Positions 38,125-48,130 of a stretch of DNA of 64,000 nucleotides are shown here, in pieces. Position 1 is the first letter of the stretch; every line of letters begins with the position of its first letter. The notes under the pieces are model-generated. The model saw nothing but the letters and a program-made list of their open reading frames with translations, was not told the origin of the DNA and ran no database searches. Source of the stretch: Dendronalium phyllosphericum CENA369 (GTDB taxonomy: Bacteria; Cyanobacteriota; Cyanobacteriia; Cyanobacteriales; Nostocaceae). The translations under genes and the position numbers were made by a program. The stretch spans positions 39,648 through 103,647 of the forward strand of contig NZ_JAECZA010000003.1 in assembly GCF_016056275.1 (NCBI RefSeq), written 5' to 3'.

Positions 38125-41070
38125 TTGAGAGTACTAAGTTTTTTCATGTTGATTGTCGCACTCGACGCGGTAGGAGCGCAGATATACGGTGGCATTGAGA
38201 ACAAGGCATTAGCTCAATTTATTCCCCAAATTACCCCAGATAATACCCTTGGGAGTGAAAGTTCTACCGTTACACCGCAAAATCAGCTAGTTGACAAAGT
38301 GGATGGCGGAGCAATTCGCGGTTCAAATCTCTTCCACAGCTTTCAGGAATTCAACGTTGGTGAAGGAAGAAGTGTATATTTCGCCAACCCAGTAGGAATT
38401 GAGAATATTATTAGCCGAGTTACAGGAAGAAACCGTTCGCAGCTTTTAGGAACCTTGGGTGTATTGGGAAAAGCCAACTTATTTTTAATTAACCCCAACG
38501 GCATTATTTTTGGAGCAAATGCCAAACTTGATGTCGGTGGCTCATTTGTAGCCAGTACAGCAAGCAGTCTGGTTTTTGCTGATGGTACAAAATTTAGTGT
38601 AATTAATTCACAAGCCCCACCTTTGTTGACGCTCAAAGTTCCCATTGGCTTGGAATTCGAGAATATACCAGGGGCTATTAGTTTACAGTCAGCACGTTTA
38701 GTTATGCAGCCAGATAAAACCCTGGCGTTAGTGGGTGGTAACGTCAGTTTAGACAACAGCACAATCTTAGCGCCAGGGGGTCGAGTCGAGTTAGGAGGAT
38801 TGGCGCAAAAAGGTACGGTAACACTTAATCAAAATGGTAGCTTGAGTTTTCCTGTTGATGTAGTCCGTGCTGATGTTTCGCTAACTCAGGGTTCACAAGT
38901 TAATGTCCGAGCTGGTAAAGCTGGTAGTATTGCGATCGCCACTCATAATTTAAATATTGCTCAAGGAAGTACCATTAGGGCAGGTATCGCTTCTGGTCAA
39001 GGTGCTGTTGACAGCAAGGCAGGAGATATTGAAATTAATGCTACGGACGCAGTTACGCTGACTGGTACTGGTAGCTTTATTTCTAATGCGGTGCTTCCTA
39101 ACGCTAGAGGTAAAGGCGGTAATGTTAATTTAACAGCGCGATCGCTCGCAGTAACTGGAGGTTTTCAAATCTTTGCCGGCACATATGGGAATGGAGATGT
39201 TGGCGATGTGAATATCAATGTCAGCGATACGGTACTGTTTGATGGTATCGGGACGAATGGGATTAATACTGGTGGCTATAGTTCGATCGCAGATGGTGGT
39301 ACAGGTCGAGGAGGTAATCTCAATATTACAGCTAAATCCCTGGCTGTGACTAACGGAGCCATTCTCGAAGCTAGTACTGTTGGGCGGGGTGATGCTGGGA
39401 GCGTGAATGTCAATGTCAGCGATACAGCTTTATTTGACGGCGAGGCTGCTGATTTTAAACAGGTATCGACTTTTACATTTAGTAGCGGTGCATACAGTCG
39501 TGTTGACCCCAGAGCAGTGGGAAACGCTGGTAGTGTTAATGTCTCAGCCAGAACAGTGAAAGTAAGCAACGGTGCGGTTCTCACAACCAGTACTGATGGA
39601 AAAGGAAATGCAGGTAATGTGACTATTAATGCTCGTGATATCGTTCTTGATGGTGAAGGTCGCTTTAACAATACTCCTGGATTTGGCTTTTTTCAATCTA
39701 GTGGCGCATTCAGCAGTGTCAAAAGAAAAGGTGACGGGATAGGTGGAAATATTATTGTTAACGCCAATACACTATCTTTAAGCAACGGTGCAGTCATCGT
39801 TACTAGCACTCGTGGACGTGGAGATGCAGGAGATATTTTGATTAATCGGGCTAATACTGTAACCGTCGCTGGAGTTGCTGGCGATGGATATTCTAGTGGA
39901 CTTTATAGCAATACTGAACCCATTGGAATTGGTCAAGGAGGAGAAATCACAGTCAATACAGCCACTTTACGGGTAGTAGATGGAGGTGTAATTAATGCCT
40001 TAACTGCAAATGCCGGGAGGGGAGGTAGTATTGTAATTAATGCTCAGACCTTAGAAGCCACTAATGGCGGACAAATTGTTACTTCTACTCGCAGCAGTGG
40101 TAATGCAGGTAATATCAAACTTAACGTTTCAGATAGTATAAACCTTGTTGGCAGTGATTTGAGTTATGGCGATCGCGCTCTGAAAAATATTCAAATTGGT
40201 CTGGATACATTTACTAATCAAGGTGCTGCTAGTGGGGTACTAGCTAGTACCGATGTTAATGCAACAGGGAATGGTGGTAATGTATTCATCCTCTCCAAAC
40301 AAGTAAATCTTAGAGATCGGGGTGTAATTACCGTCAGCAGTCAAGGATCTGGAGTTGCTGGGAATATAGAAATATCCGCCAAAACCATCCACTTGCAAAA
40401 TCAAGGTGCGATTACAGGGGAAACGAAATCAGCTAACGGTGGGAATGTTTTCTTACAAGTACAAGATTTACTGTTGATGAGTCAAAACAGCTTGATATCT
40501 ACCACGGCTGGGACTGGACAGGCTCCTGGCAATGGTGGGAATATCAAAATTGATGCGAGAAATGGTTTTATTATTGGTGTTCCCCAGGAAAACAACGATA
40601 TTATTGCAAATGCTTTTGCAGGTCAAGGTGGGCTAGTTGAAATTAACGCCCAGCGAGTTTTTGGATTAGAATCCCGCGAACAGCTAACTCAACAGAGTGA
40701 TATTACAGCTTTTTCACAAACCAATCCGCAACTTAATGGCGCGATTGAAATCAACACACTCGGTATCGACCCAACTCAGGGATTAGTGAATTTGCCAAGC
40801 GAACCGCGTAGCGTTGAAATTAGTGAAGGTTGTCAAGTCAGATCGGCCAATTCAAAACGGGTGCGGTTTATCAATCAAGGACGTGGAGGAATACCATCAC
40901 GCCCCGAAGAACCGCAGAATGTAGAAATGTTTTTGACGAGATGGATTGATTTGGATACCAATACTGAAGCTGAAGAGAATTCTTCACCTATTGATGCCAT
41001 TATAAATTCCTCAAATGGCGCGACAGGCTCAACAACAACTCCTCCAAATTCCACCTGCCAAGGAAAATAG
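38125..41070 (+). CDS. Two-partner-secretion exoprotein, haemagglutinin N-terminal domain
   Basis: A 981-aa secreted beta-helix protein. After a short leader ending near ALAQF, the TPS domain (about 40-270) holds the hallmark FLINPNGIIFG and VGGSFVAST motifs and IRGSNLFHSFQEFNV. The rest is a repetitive right-handed beta-helix with recurring G-N-G/A-G-N-V/I-x-I units and NGG turns. A cysteine-containing C-terminal part (SEGCQVR) follows. It would be exported to the periplasm and moved across the outer membrane by a TpsB porin, which is not in this window. The start is a TTG at 38125 just after an in-frame stop; ATG at 38146 is an alternative, giving a shorter leader. A TPR-CHAT gene follows at 141 bp. 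Confidence 0.88.
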   Translation: MRVLSFFMLIVALDAVGAQIYGGIENKALAQFIPQITPDNTLGSESSTVTPQNQLVDKVDGGAIRGSNLFHSFQEFNVGEGRSVYFANPVGIENIISRVTGRNRSQLLGTLGVLGKANLFLINPNGIIFGANAKLDVGGSFVASTASSLVFADGTKFSVINSQAPPLLTLKVPIGLEFENIPGAISLQSARLVMQPDKTLALVGGNVSLDNSTILAPGGRVELGGLAQKGTVTLNQNGSLSFPVDVVRADVSLTQGSQVNVRAGKAGSIAIATHNLNIAQGSTIRAGIASGQGAVDSKAGDIEINATDAVTLTGTGSFISNAVLPNARGKGGNVNLTARSLAVTGGFQIFAGTYGNGDVGDVNINVSDTVLFDGIGTNGINTGGYSSIADGGTGRGGNLNITAKSLAVTNGAILEASTVGRGDAGSVNVNVSDTALFDGEAADFKQVSTFTFSSGAYSRVDPRAVGNAGSVNVSARTVKVSNGAVLTTSTDGKGNAGNVTINARDIVLDGEGRFNNTPGFGFFQSSGAFSSVKRKGDGIGGNIIVNANTLSLSNGAVIVTSTRGRGDAGDILINRANTVTVAGVAGDGYSSGLYSNTEPIGIGQGGEITVNTATLRVVDGGVINALTANAGRGGSIVINAQTLEATNGGQIVTSTRSSGNAGNIKLNVSDSINLVGSDLSYGDRALKNIQIGLDTFTNQGAASGVLASTDVNATGNGGNVFILSKQVNLRDRGVITVSSQGSGVAGNIEISAKTIHLQNQGAITGETKSANGGNVFLQVQDLLLMSQNSLISTTAGTGQAPGNGGNIKIDARNGFIIGVPQENNDIIANAFAGQGGLVEINAQRVFGLESREQLTQQSDITAFSQTNPQLNGAIEINTLGIDPTQGLVNLPSEPRSVEISEGCQVRSANSKRVRFINQGRGGIPSRPEEPQNVEMFLTRWIDLDTNTEAEENSSPIDAIINSSNGATGSTTTPPNSTCQGK

Positions 41071-41211
41071 ATATAGCTTTAGTCATACCATTTCCCAAAA
41101 AAAATGATACAGATCCAAACCCAGGAACCTAGACAAAATGAGACTTTCTTAATTACGAATTACGAATTGGTATAAACTGCTGCGTAGGGTAAAAAATTTA
41201 AGTTCAAGTTG

Positions 41212-43944
41212 ATGAGGATACGGTATCGCCTGCTAGCTCTAAGTTTGATATTGGTGTTATCTGTAGCTAAGATACCCTATGTACTTGGCAAAACACCTAC
41301 TTTACAAAACAATTTAATTACCACTGAAGTACAACAGTTGGTACGCCAGGGAAAAGAAGCATATAACTCCAGCAGCTACTCTTTGGCTGTTAAGTTATTA
41401 CAAAAAGCATTGCAACTCGCCACAACTAGTAAGAGCGATCGCATTCAAGCCTCGATCCATAGCAACTTATCCTTAGCCTATCAGCAACTTGGCAATTGGG
41501 ATGCAGCACAAAGTCATATCGCAGCCAGTTTGCAACTTTTACATCCTTCGCAATCAAACCAGGATTCGCCAACGCTGCTGAAAATCTACGCGCAATCCTT
41601 GGATATCCAAAGTCGTCTTTGGTATGTGCAAGGGAAACCAGAAGCTGCATTAAATAGTTTGCAACAAGCAGCAGAAATTTATATACGTCTGGGAGATGAA
41701 GCTCTAAGTATTAGTAATAGCATCAACCAAGCGCAAGCATTACAAGCATCAGGATTGTATCAGCAAGCATATAATAACCTCGAACAGATTCAGCAAAGGT
41801 TGAGTACAATACCCAATTCTATAATTAAAGCTCAAGGATATTTGAGTTTGGGTAACGTGCTGCTAGCTATTGGTGAGTTAAAGCGATCGCAAACAGCGTT
41901 GCAAAATAGTTTAGCACTAGTGGAAAAATTGCCGTCGTCCGCTAAAACTGAAGTTAAAAGTGCAGCTAGGGTCAGTTTAGCAAACATGTATTGGGCAAAG
42001 GGAAACTTGGAGCGCGATCGCAACACGACTCGCAACTATAATAATATCCCTTGGCAGTGCCAAGAGCGAACGTTTCCCAATACTGCATTGCGATCGTATC
42101 AGAATGCTGCTTTGCAATACCAACAAGTATTAGCCATACCCTCATCCCCATCAATACAAGTCCAAGCACAGATTAATTATTTGAGTTTGTTGGTGGAAAC
42201 TGGGCAATTATCCGCAGCACAGGCATTATGGCACGAAATCAAACTTTCTGACTTCCCAAACAATCGTCAGGCGGTGTATGCAAAGATTAACGTTGCGAAA
42301 AACCTCGCGTGCATCTCTCAAAAAACTGCTGCGGATAGTTCTGTGTTGGGTGAAATTGATAGTTTGTTAGGGACGGCAATTCAAGATGCCAAGCAACTCC
42401 AAGACTCCCGCGCTTTATCTTATGCCCTTGGTAATCAAGGTGGGTTTTATGAATATCTTGCTGTAGCAGAATTGCACAAATCACCGCCCAAGTCAATATC
42501 AAAAGCGTATACAGATTATTTACTCACGAGCCAAAATCTGACGCAACAAGCATTACTCCTCACTCAACCCATCACTGCACCAGACATTGCTTATCAGTGG
42601 GAATGGCAGATGGGGAGAATTTTAGCAGCGCAAACAAAAGACGAACGAGCGATCGCATTTTACCAAATGGCTGTAGAAAGCCTCAAATCTGTTCGTAGTG
42701 ATTTGCTTACCATTAATTCCGATGTGCAATTTTCCTATCGGGATAATGTAGAACCTGTCTATCGGGAATTAGTCGATTTACTATTAAGAAATCACGTGAA
42801 CTCCGAAGTACCTCAAGAATATCTCCAGCAAGCAATTGTAAATATTGACGCATTACAACTTGCAGAACTCCAGAATTTTTTACGCTGTAATTTAGGGCAG
42901 ATATTGCCTAGCGATCGGGAAATTAAAACTGTTGATAACAATGCCGTCTTTATCTATCCCATAATTCTAGAAAACCGACTAGAAGTTATCTTTAAGTTAC
43001 CAGGACAACATTTAGAACATTATGTAGATTTCATTCCCAGAAATGCACTTCAAGATACTGTAACGCAACTCCGCAGCGCCATATATACTCGCAACCCTAG
43101 TAAAATTCGAGCCAAATCTCAAGTAATTTATCGCTGGCTAATTAAACCCATCGAACCATATTTGCAAGAACATAGCAACATCAAAACTTTAGTTTTTGTT
43201 CTTGATGGCGAACTTCGCAATGTTCCAATGGCAGTATTGTATGACGAACCCAAAGACCAATATCTCATCCAAAAAGATTATGCCCTTGCCTTGTTACCAA
43301 ATTCGCAATTATTTGATTTAAGTAACTCACAACTTGAAAAGCCAAAGCTATTAGCAGGTGGAGTAGGAGAACAGCAAGAAAATGTAGAAACCCGTAACTT
43401 TTCGCCACTCAACATCGATGAATTGCAGCAAATTGCAAAAATATTACCCAGCAAACTGTTAATTAATTCCCAGTTCACATCAGCAAACATTCACAAGCAG
43501 TTACAGTCAGGAGCATTTTCCATTGTTCATTTTGTCACTCATGGCAACTTTAGCTCTGACCCTGAAGATACATATCTACTTGCCTACCAACAACTTATCA
43601 AAGCTAGGGAGCTAAATAACTTACTGCGGGATGACACAGTTAATTCCAGAGATATCAAATTGCTGGTACTGAGTGCTTGTAAAACCGCTGAAGGCGACAA
43701 TCGGGCTATCTTGGGTTTAGCTGGACTTGCTGTGCGGGCGGGAGCAAACAGCACTCTCTCAACGTTATGGCAAATTAATGATACTTCGACATCTCAATTG
43801 ATGGTGCAGTTTTATACTGAGCTTAAAAAAGGCATTACGAAAGCTGAAGCACTGCATCGAGCGCAGAAAGCACTGTTGGCACAGCCGGAATATCAAAATC
43901 CTTATTACTGGGCTGCTTACATCTTAGTTGGGAATTGGCAGTGA
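41212..43944 (+). CDS. TPR-repeat CHAT-domain protein with signal peptide
   Basis: About 910 aa. A signal sequence (RYRLLALSLILVLSVAKIPYV) is followed by tetratricopeptide repeats (about 35-500) and a C-terminal CHAT caspase-like domain (about 600-910). The putative catalytic dyad is visible: His in HFVTHGNFSSD near 775 and Cys in LSACKTAEG near 821, with AGANSTLSTLWQIND downstream. The ATG at 41212 directly follows a TTG and is preferred. A haemagglutinin-type TPS exoprotein followed by a TPR-CHAT protein is a pairing I recall from cyanobacterial genomes, so the two may act together at the cell surface. The CHAT substrate is unknown. Confidence 0.87.
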   Translation: MRIRYRLLALSLILVLSVAKIPYVLGKTPTLQNNLITTEVQQLVRQGKEAYNSSSYSLAVKLLQKALQLATTSKSDRIQASIHSNLSLAYQQLGNWDAAQSHIAASLQLLHPSQSNQDSPTLLKIYAQSLDIQSRLWYVQGKPEAALNSLQQAAEIYIRLGDEALSISNSINQAQALQASGLYQQAYNNLEQIQQRLSTIPNSIIKAQGYLSLGNVLLAIGELKRSQTALQNSLALVEKLPSSAKTEVKSAARVSLANMYWAKGNLERDRNTTRNYNNIPWQCQERTFPNTALRSYQNAALQYQQVLAIPSSPSIQVQAQINYLSLLVETGQLSAAQALWHEIKLSDFPNNRQAVYAKINVAKNLACISQKTAADSSVLGEIDSLLGTAIQDAKQLQDSRALSYALGNQGGFYEYLAVAELHKSPPKSISKAYTDYLLTSQNLTQQALLLTQPITAPDIAYQWEWQMGRILAAQTKDERAIAFYQMAVESLKSVRSDLLTINSDVQFSYRDNVEPVYRELVDLLLRNHVNSEVPQEYLQQAIVNIDALQLAELQNFLRCNLGQILPSDREIKTVDNNAVFIYPIILENRLEVIFKLPGQHLEHYVDFIPRNALQDTVTQLRSAIYTRNPSKIRAKSQVIYRWLIKPIEPYLQEHSNIKTLVFVLDGELRNVPMAVLYDEPKDQYLIQKDYALALLPNSQLFDLSNSQLEKPKLLAGGVGEQQENVETRNFSPLNIDELQQIAKILPSKLLINSQFTSANIHKQLQSGAFSIVHFVTHGNFSSDPEDTYLLAYQQLIKARELNNLLRDDTVNSRDIKLLVLSACKTAEGDNRAILGLAGLAVRAGANSTLSTLWQINDTSTSQLMVQFYTELKKGITKAEALHRAQKALLAQPEYQNPYYWAAYILVGNWQ

Positions 43945-44469
43945 GGGAATACAGTTCAGCCAAGAATTGTTACTGAGACTTTCAGAGTTGAGTAATTAAA
44001 AACGTTTTGGAACAGAATTTAGCTGCTTATGAGTTAATTCACGGGCAGTTTATTGTTGACTTTATTTAAAAACAATATTCTCTAGTAACTAAAAATTGTA
44101 TTTGGAAAAAATGTTTAGCTTTTTGTCCAAAATCAAATTCATCTTAAATTGTATAGAAGACATTATTTACGCGAACTTACCTAAATAATTTAAAGCAATT
44201 ATATTTTCAACAATATAAATTTATATTTAATGTGTTTTATTGATGATTTCATTGAAAAATCGTATTTTTAAAATTTCTATTTTTCACATCTTCACTAAAA
44301 ATCATGTCTATTTTAATGTCTATTCAGTTAGCTAATTAGTAGTGACAAGCTAACTTTTCTAGAATTAAATCTTAAATAAGGCAAGAAAAAATGTAATTTT
44401 ACTTGCCTATCAAGGTGATAAATCAATTTCAAAGTCCTTCAATTTAGTTGGCATAACTTTGAAAAATTG
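43945..44469. other. AT-rich intergenic region, no gene seen
   Basis: About 520 very AT-rich bases between the TPR-CHAT gene and a small secreted-protein gene. I see no convincing coding frame, structured RNA or repeat. It probably contains the promoter for the genes from 44470 onward, but I cannot place a -35/-10 pair with confidence. Confidence 0.5.
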
Positions 44470-44829
44470 ATGATTTTTCCTACTTGCTTGCTAAGAACGG
44501 TAATGAAAGTATTTTTTTTGATTACAAAGTGTATTTTTCCATCTGGTTTAGTTTTATTGACTAGTTTTTTGTTGATAACAGCTAAAGCTCATGCAGGTGG
44601 TTCTGACGATCCTTATTTATCAGAAGAGGAACGAGCTTCAAGAGTTATATCTATGCCATCCGTTTTGAGTTGGGATAAATGGGAAAACCCCTATATATCA
44701 GGAAACAGTTTATGCAGACGTAAAAATGGTGATGTGATTTGTTTGCCTTCTGAAATGGCTAAAAAAGTCGGAGCTAATATTTTAGCTCCGAAGAAACCTC
44801 AAACTTTGCAAACAATTAAACGCCAATAA
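44470..44829 (+). CDS. Small secreted protein of unknown function
   Basis: About 119 aa from ATG 44470; ATG 44503 is an alternative that begins closer to the hydrophobic segment. A signal-peptide-like stretch (FFLITKC then SGLVLLTSFLLITAKAHA) ends at an AHA-GG cleavage-like site, leaving a mature protein of about 80 residues. The mature part has two cysteines (LCRRKNGDVICLP) that could form a disulfide, and a basic C-terminus. I do not recognise the family. It lies 54 bp upstream of the secreted lectin/M23-like gene on the same strand and may be co-transcribed with it. Confidence 0.55.
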   Translation: MIFPTCLLRTVMKVFFLITKCIFPSGLVLLTSFLLITAKAHAGGSDDPYLSEEERASRVISMPSVLSWDKWENPYISGNSLCRRKNGDVICLPSEMAKKVGANILAPKKPQTLQTIKRQ

Positions 44830-44883
44830 TTTTTCAATCAACTCGAATTGTCAAATATCAACATTAAAAGGAATAACAACATT

Positions 44884-45825
44884 ATGTCTAACAACATTTG
44901 TAAGTATGTTGCGTTAGCAACTGCATCTCTTTCTCTTGCATTATCTATTGGTTCAGCATTTGCTCAAGCTGCGGAAACTTTTTTTGTCCAAGAAGGTGTG
45001 GCGTTAAATACCAATAACAACTTCAGTCGCATTGATGGTAACCCTAGAATGTCAATCTATCGCCGAAATGATAACGATCCCGATCAACAGTTCGATAGAT
45101 TGTCAGGAAATCGTGGTGGTACTCTTTTAAAACATCGTTCTACTGGCAAGTGTTTGAATGCTCATTATTTAAGCAACGGTTCACAAATTAATGTCTGGCC
45201 TTGCGACGCTAATGACCCCGATCAAAACTGGAACCTAGTTGATGTTGGTAGTGGTTATAGCTTAATCAAGCGGACTGGTACAAATCTTTGTGTAGATACT
45301 CCAACCAGAGATAATCAAGGAAAAGTTCATCTATGGACTTGTGATGGTAATAATGGTAATCAACGCTGGAAGAGTAGTGCCACTAGTACCACAGTCACAT
45401 CAGCTTGGAGACTGCCCTGGAGTACTGGTGTGAGAGCTACTATCACTCAAGGCTGGCATGTTGATGGTTATGGGATGAATGGGATTGATATTGGGCTTTC
45501 TGCTGGAACTCCTGTATTAGCTCCTATAGACTCCACAGTTATCAAGCAGTGTGATGCTGGCAGCAACCACCGTGCCATTTTGTTGCAGGCATCTAATGGG
45601 CAGCAATATAGCATGATTCATGTCACCACCTCAAATATCTCAGTTGGCAAAACCTACCGTAGAGGAGAGCAAATCGGCACTGTGGCGGCTAATATGCCAT
45701 GGAACAATTGTGCTAAATCTTATGCTCCACATTTGCATTTTGGGCTTCCTAGCAAGGACTTTAGCATTGGTGGCTATACATTGTCTCCTACTTCTATTCC
45801 CAGTCCTATGACAGCAAACAACTAA
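44884..45825 (+). CDS. Secreted ricin-type lectin plus M23-like peptidase domain
   Basis: About 313 aa. The ATG at 44884, preceded by AAAAGGAATAAC, is preferred over upstream TTG because it places the signal peptide (YVALATASLSLALSIGSAFAQA) at the N-terminus. Residues of about 30-165 form a ricin-B-type beta-trefoil with three repeats ending in DQQF, DQNW and NQRW (QxW-like) and cysteine pairs. Residues of about 170-310 form an M23/LytM-like fold: GIDIGLSAGTPVLAP, then HLHFG near 282. The usual HxGxD zinc motif reads MNGID near 198, so one expected zinc ligand is missing. Possible roles are carbohydrate-targeted cell-wall hydrolysis or non-catalytic wall binding. Confidence 0.8.
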   Translation: MSNNICKYVALATASLSLALSIGSAFAQAAETFFVQEGVALNTNNNFSRIDGNPRMSIYRRNDNDPDQQFDRLSGNRGGTLLKHRSTGKCLNAHYLSNGSQINVWPCDANDPDQNWNLVDVGSGYSLIKRTGTNLCVDTPTRDNQGKVHLWTCDGNNGNQRWKSSATSTTVTSAWRLPWSTGVRATITQGWHVDGYGMNGIDIGLSAGTPVLAPIDSTVIKQCDAGSNHRAILLQASNGQQYSMIHVTTSNISVGKTYRRGEQIGTVAANMPWNNCAKSYAPHLHFGLPSKDFSIGGYTLSPTSIPSPMTANN

Positions 45826-45874
45826 GATATATCCTCTATTTGGGAGTAGAGATTGGCTAGGCTGCGACTAAAGC

Positions 45875-45918
45875 AACTCAGATGGCTTCATCAGTCAATC
45901 TGAGTTTTATTTTTATTA
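45875..45918 (+). terminator. Rho-independent-type terminator
   Basis: AACTCAGAT (45875-45883) pairs with ATCTGAGTT (45898-45906) across a 14-base loop and runs into TTATTTTTATT. It sits 50 bp after the lectin/M23 stop and ends just before the ATPase gene, so it separates the two transcripts. Confidence 0.75.
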
Positions 45919-45934
45919 ATTGGATGAACAAAAG

Positions 45935-47575
45935 ATGCAAGCTATCGTTAATTTTTTATCTCCTTGGCAACAGCTAAAAAAAGGCGAAATTAACTGCCAA
46001 CAAGCAATCAATCTCTTAATCGATGAGACAGGAAAACTCAACCTGGAATTATTAGATTCTGAAGTCAGTTCTCGATTTTTTGGCAAATTTGCCAACCGTC
46101 AGGAATTACCCCCAGTCATTCCTCTATTACTCTGGCGCAATTGCTACTATTTGGGGACTCCAATCACTCCCACACCAGATATAATCCAGAAATTGAGCGA
46201 TCGCACAGCTACTGAAATCAAAATCATCCCGATTACCGAAAAAAGCTACAATGCTTGGTATCACACCCAAAACCTGAATCTGAATAAAATCAGTAGCGAA
46301 TCTCTGATCAATCCCCTCACCCAAATATCAGAATCAGAAAACATTTCCGAACTCACAGAACTCTATCTCTCCAAAGCCTCAGACCAAATCGAACGAGTCA
46401 AAACCATTATCAGTGGCGCTTTACGCAACCGTGCTAGTGATATCCATCTAGAACCGATGCCAGAAGGATTAAGAGTCCGCTATCGCATAGATGGCGTATT
46501 ACGGACTATTACCACTCTCCCCCTAGAAGTGAGTCGAAAAGTAGTTGTAACTCTCAAAGTGATGGCAGAAATAGATATATCCGAAAGCCGTCGCCCTCAA
46601 GACGGACGCATCGGTGAGAAGTATGCAACCAGTGGGTCATCAGAAGTGGGATTAGATATGCGAGTTAGCACTCTTCCTTGCGTAGGTGGCGAAAAAGTAG
46701 TCATTCGCTTGTTACCCCAGCGCAACCCCTTTTCTAACATGGATGGGTTAGGGTTTTCTGGAACTACATTAGAAACTTACAGAAGATGGTTAAGTCAACC
46801 CCAAGGAATGATTATTCTCACTGGCCCCACAGGTTCCGGCAAAACCAGCACCCTGTACACCAGTTTACAAAGAGTAGCTACTGAATCGGTCAACGTGGTG
46901 ACAGTGGAAGACCCTGTTGAATATGTATTACCAGGTATTACCCAAACCCAAGTCAACGAAGCAGCTGGTATGACCTTTGCTGCTGGTTTACGGGCAATTC
47001 TTCGGCAAGACCCTGATGTAATTATGTTAGGAGAAATCAGGGATAGCGAAACAGCAGAAACCGCTATTAGAGCGGCTTTAACAGGACATTTGGTATTTAC
47101 TACACTGCACACAAATGACGCAGTTGGCGCAATTCCCCGCCTCAAAGATATTGGTCAAGACCCTAGTTTAGTGAGTGATGCTCTCTTAGGTATAATTGCT
47201 CAACGTTTAGTGCGTCGGGTTTGTCCTTTCTGTGCAGAACCTTACACCCCAACAACGGCAGATTTGCGGAGGCTGGGATTAGAACAAACGCAAGCTACAA
47301 CCACAGGCTGGCGAAGAGGAAAAGGTTGTCCTAAGTGTTTTCATTCTGGCTATTTGGGGCGGGAAGCAATTGTAGAATTACTGGATGTAGACGATCGGGT
47401 ACGGGAACTGATTTATGAAGGAACAATGACTCAGCTACATCGCTATTTGAAGGAAATTAATTATACCTCCTTTGGTGTGGCTGCTGCCCAAAAGGTGACA
47501 ACTGGCGTGACAACGGTAGAAGAAGTGTTGAGGGTTTTGCCGCACAGTGCTTTATCTAGTAAAGTTTCTTCCTGA
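45935..47575 (+). CDS. GspE/PilB-family secretion or type IV pilus ATPase
   Basis: About 546 aa from ATG 45935; a TTG at 45920 is an alternative start. The hexameric traffic-ATPase core has Walker A GPTGSGKTSTLY near 298, an Asp box, Walker B IMLGEIRDSETAE and the His box LTGHLVFTTLHTND. A tetracysteine zinc motif (CPFC...CPKC) is in the C-terminal part. The region RASDIHLEP before the core is the N2 domain. It is shorter than typical PilB (about 670 aa) because the N1 region is reduced. It probably powers pilus or type II-like assembly, but no pilin, PilC or PilT gene is adjacent, so the system it serves is unknown. Confidence 0.88.
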   Translation: MQAIVNFLSPWQQLKKGEINCQQAINLLIDETGKLNLELLDSEVSSRFFGKFANRQELPPVIPLLLWRNCYYLGTPITPTPDIIQKLSDRTATEIKIIPITEKSYNAWYHTQNLNLNKISSESLINPLTQISESENISELTELYLSKASDQIERVKTIISGALRNRASDIHLEPMPEGLRVRYRIDGVLRTITTLPLEVSRKVVVTLKVMAEIDISESRRPQDGRIGEKYATSGSSEVGLDMRVSTLPCVGGEKVVIRLLPQRNPFSNMDGLGFSGTTLETYRRWLSQPQGMIILTGPTGSGKTSTLYTSLQRVATESVNVVTVEDPVEYVLPGITQTQVNEAAGMTFAAGLRAILRQDPDVIMLGEIRDSETAETAIRAALTGHLVFTTLHTNDAVGAIPRLKDIGQDPSLVSDALLGIIAQRLVRRVCPFCAEPYTPTTADLRRLGLEQTQATTTGWRRGKGCPKCFHSGYLGREAIVELLDVDDRVRELIYEGTMTQLHRYLKEINYTSFGVAAAQKVTTGVTTVEEVLRVLPHSALSSKVSS

Positions 47576-47632
47576 ACTGCTCAATACTCAAATAGTAGAG
47601 GACTCCTCTGCGATCGCGTGAAAAAAATACCT

Positions 47633-48130
47633 CTACCTCCCTTCTTCCCTGTTCCCTCCCAATCTAGTAGATAAACCCATATCCTTAAGCAAACGATTGA
47701 TGTGACGCACACCTACTTCAATACCCAATTCTTTTGCCAGATGCTTGCTTAACCATTGTGCTGTCCAACGCCGAAATGGATAGCCGAAAGCTTTCGGACT
47801 GTAGCTGATTAGTTCTTTTAATCGCTCTCGATATCGGTCATCAACAGTTTTTGGTCTACCAAGAGGAAAGGCGTTCCAATTATGAACCTCACCTGATTTA
47901 GCTACCAAAATCCAGTGTCGGACTGTCACCCGCGAACAGTTTAGTAATTTACAGATTTGACTCTGCGTTTTACGTTCGTCTGCTAGTAGCATAATTTGGA
48001 TACGCTGACGATATTTTTTAGATAAGTCTTCTTGCTCTAAAATTTTTTGCAGTTCCTTTCGTTCAAAGGGAGTTAGGTACTGTTGCTTAATAGAAAATTT
48101 TTCCGAGTTGAACTGATTACTTTGCTCCAT
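47633..48130 (-). CDS. Orphan helix-turn-helix protein, IS630-transposase N-terminal type
   Basis: About 165 aa from the ATG at 48130; an upstream ATG at 48181 would add 17 residues. It has an HTH near the N-terminus (KTQSQICKLLNCSRVTVRHW) and a second winged-helix-like half (RRWTAQWLSKHLAKELGIEV, HINRLLKDMGLS), resembling the DNA-binding part of IS630-type transposases without a DDE catalytic domain. Stand-alone versions occur in cyanobacteria as probable regulators. No terminal inverted repeats or target duplications are evident, so I read it as a domesticated regulator or a remnant, not an active element. Confidence 0.68.
   Translation of the reverse strand: MEQSNQFNSEKFSIKQQYLTPFERKELQKILEQEDLSKKYRQRIQIMLLADERKTQSQICKLLNCSRVTVRHWILVAKSGEVHNWNAFPLGRPKTVDDRYRERLKELISYSPKAFGYPFRRWTAQWLSKHLAKELGIEVGVRHINRLLKDMGLSTRLGGNREEGR

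Noticed and set aside
38343..38762. 139-codon antisense open frame in the haemagglutinin-like gene
   Set aside because: Explained by the composition of the TPS/beta-helix coding strand; the protein has no recognisable domain.
46795..47145. 116-codon antisense open frame in the GspE/PilB gene
   Set aside because: It mirrors the Walker A to Walker B region of a clear ATPase and has no independent support.
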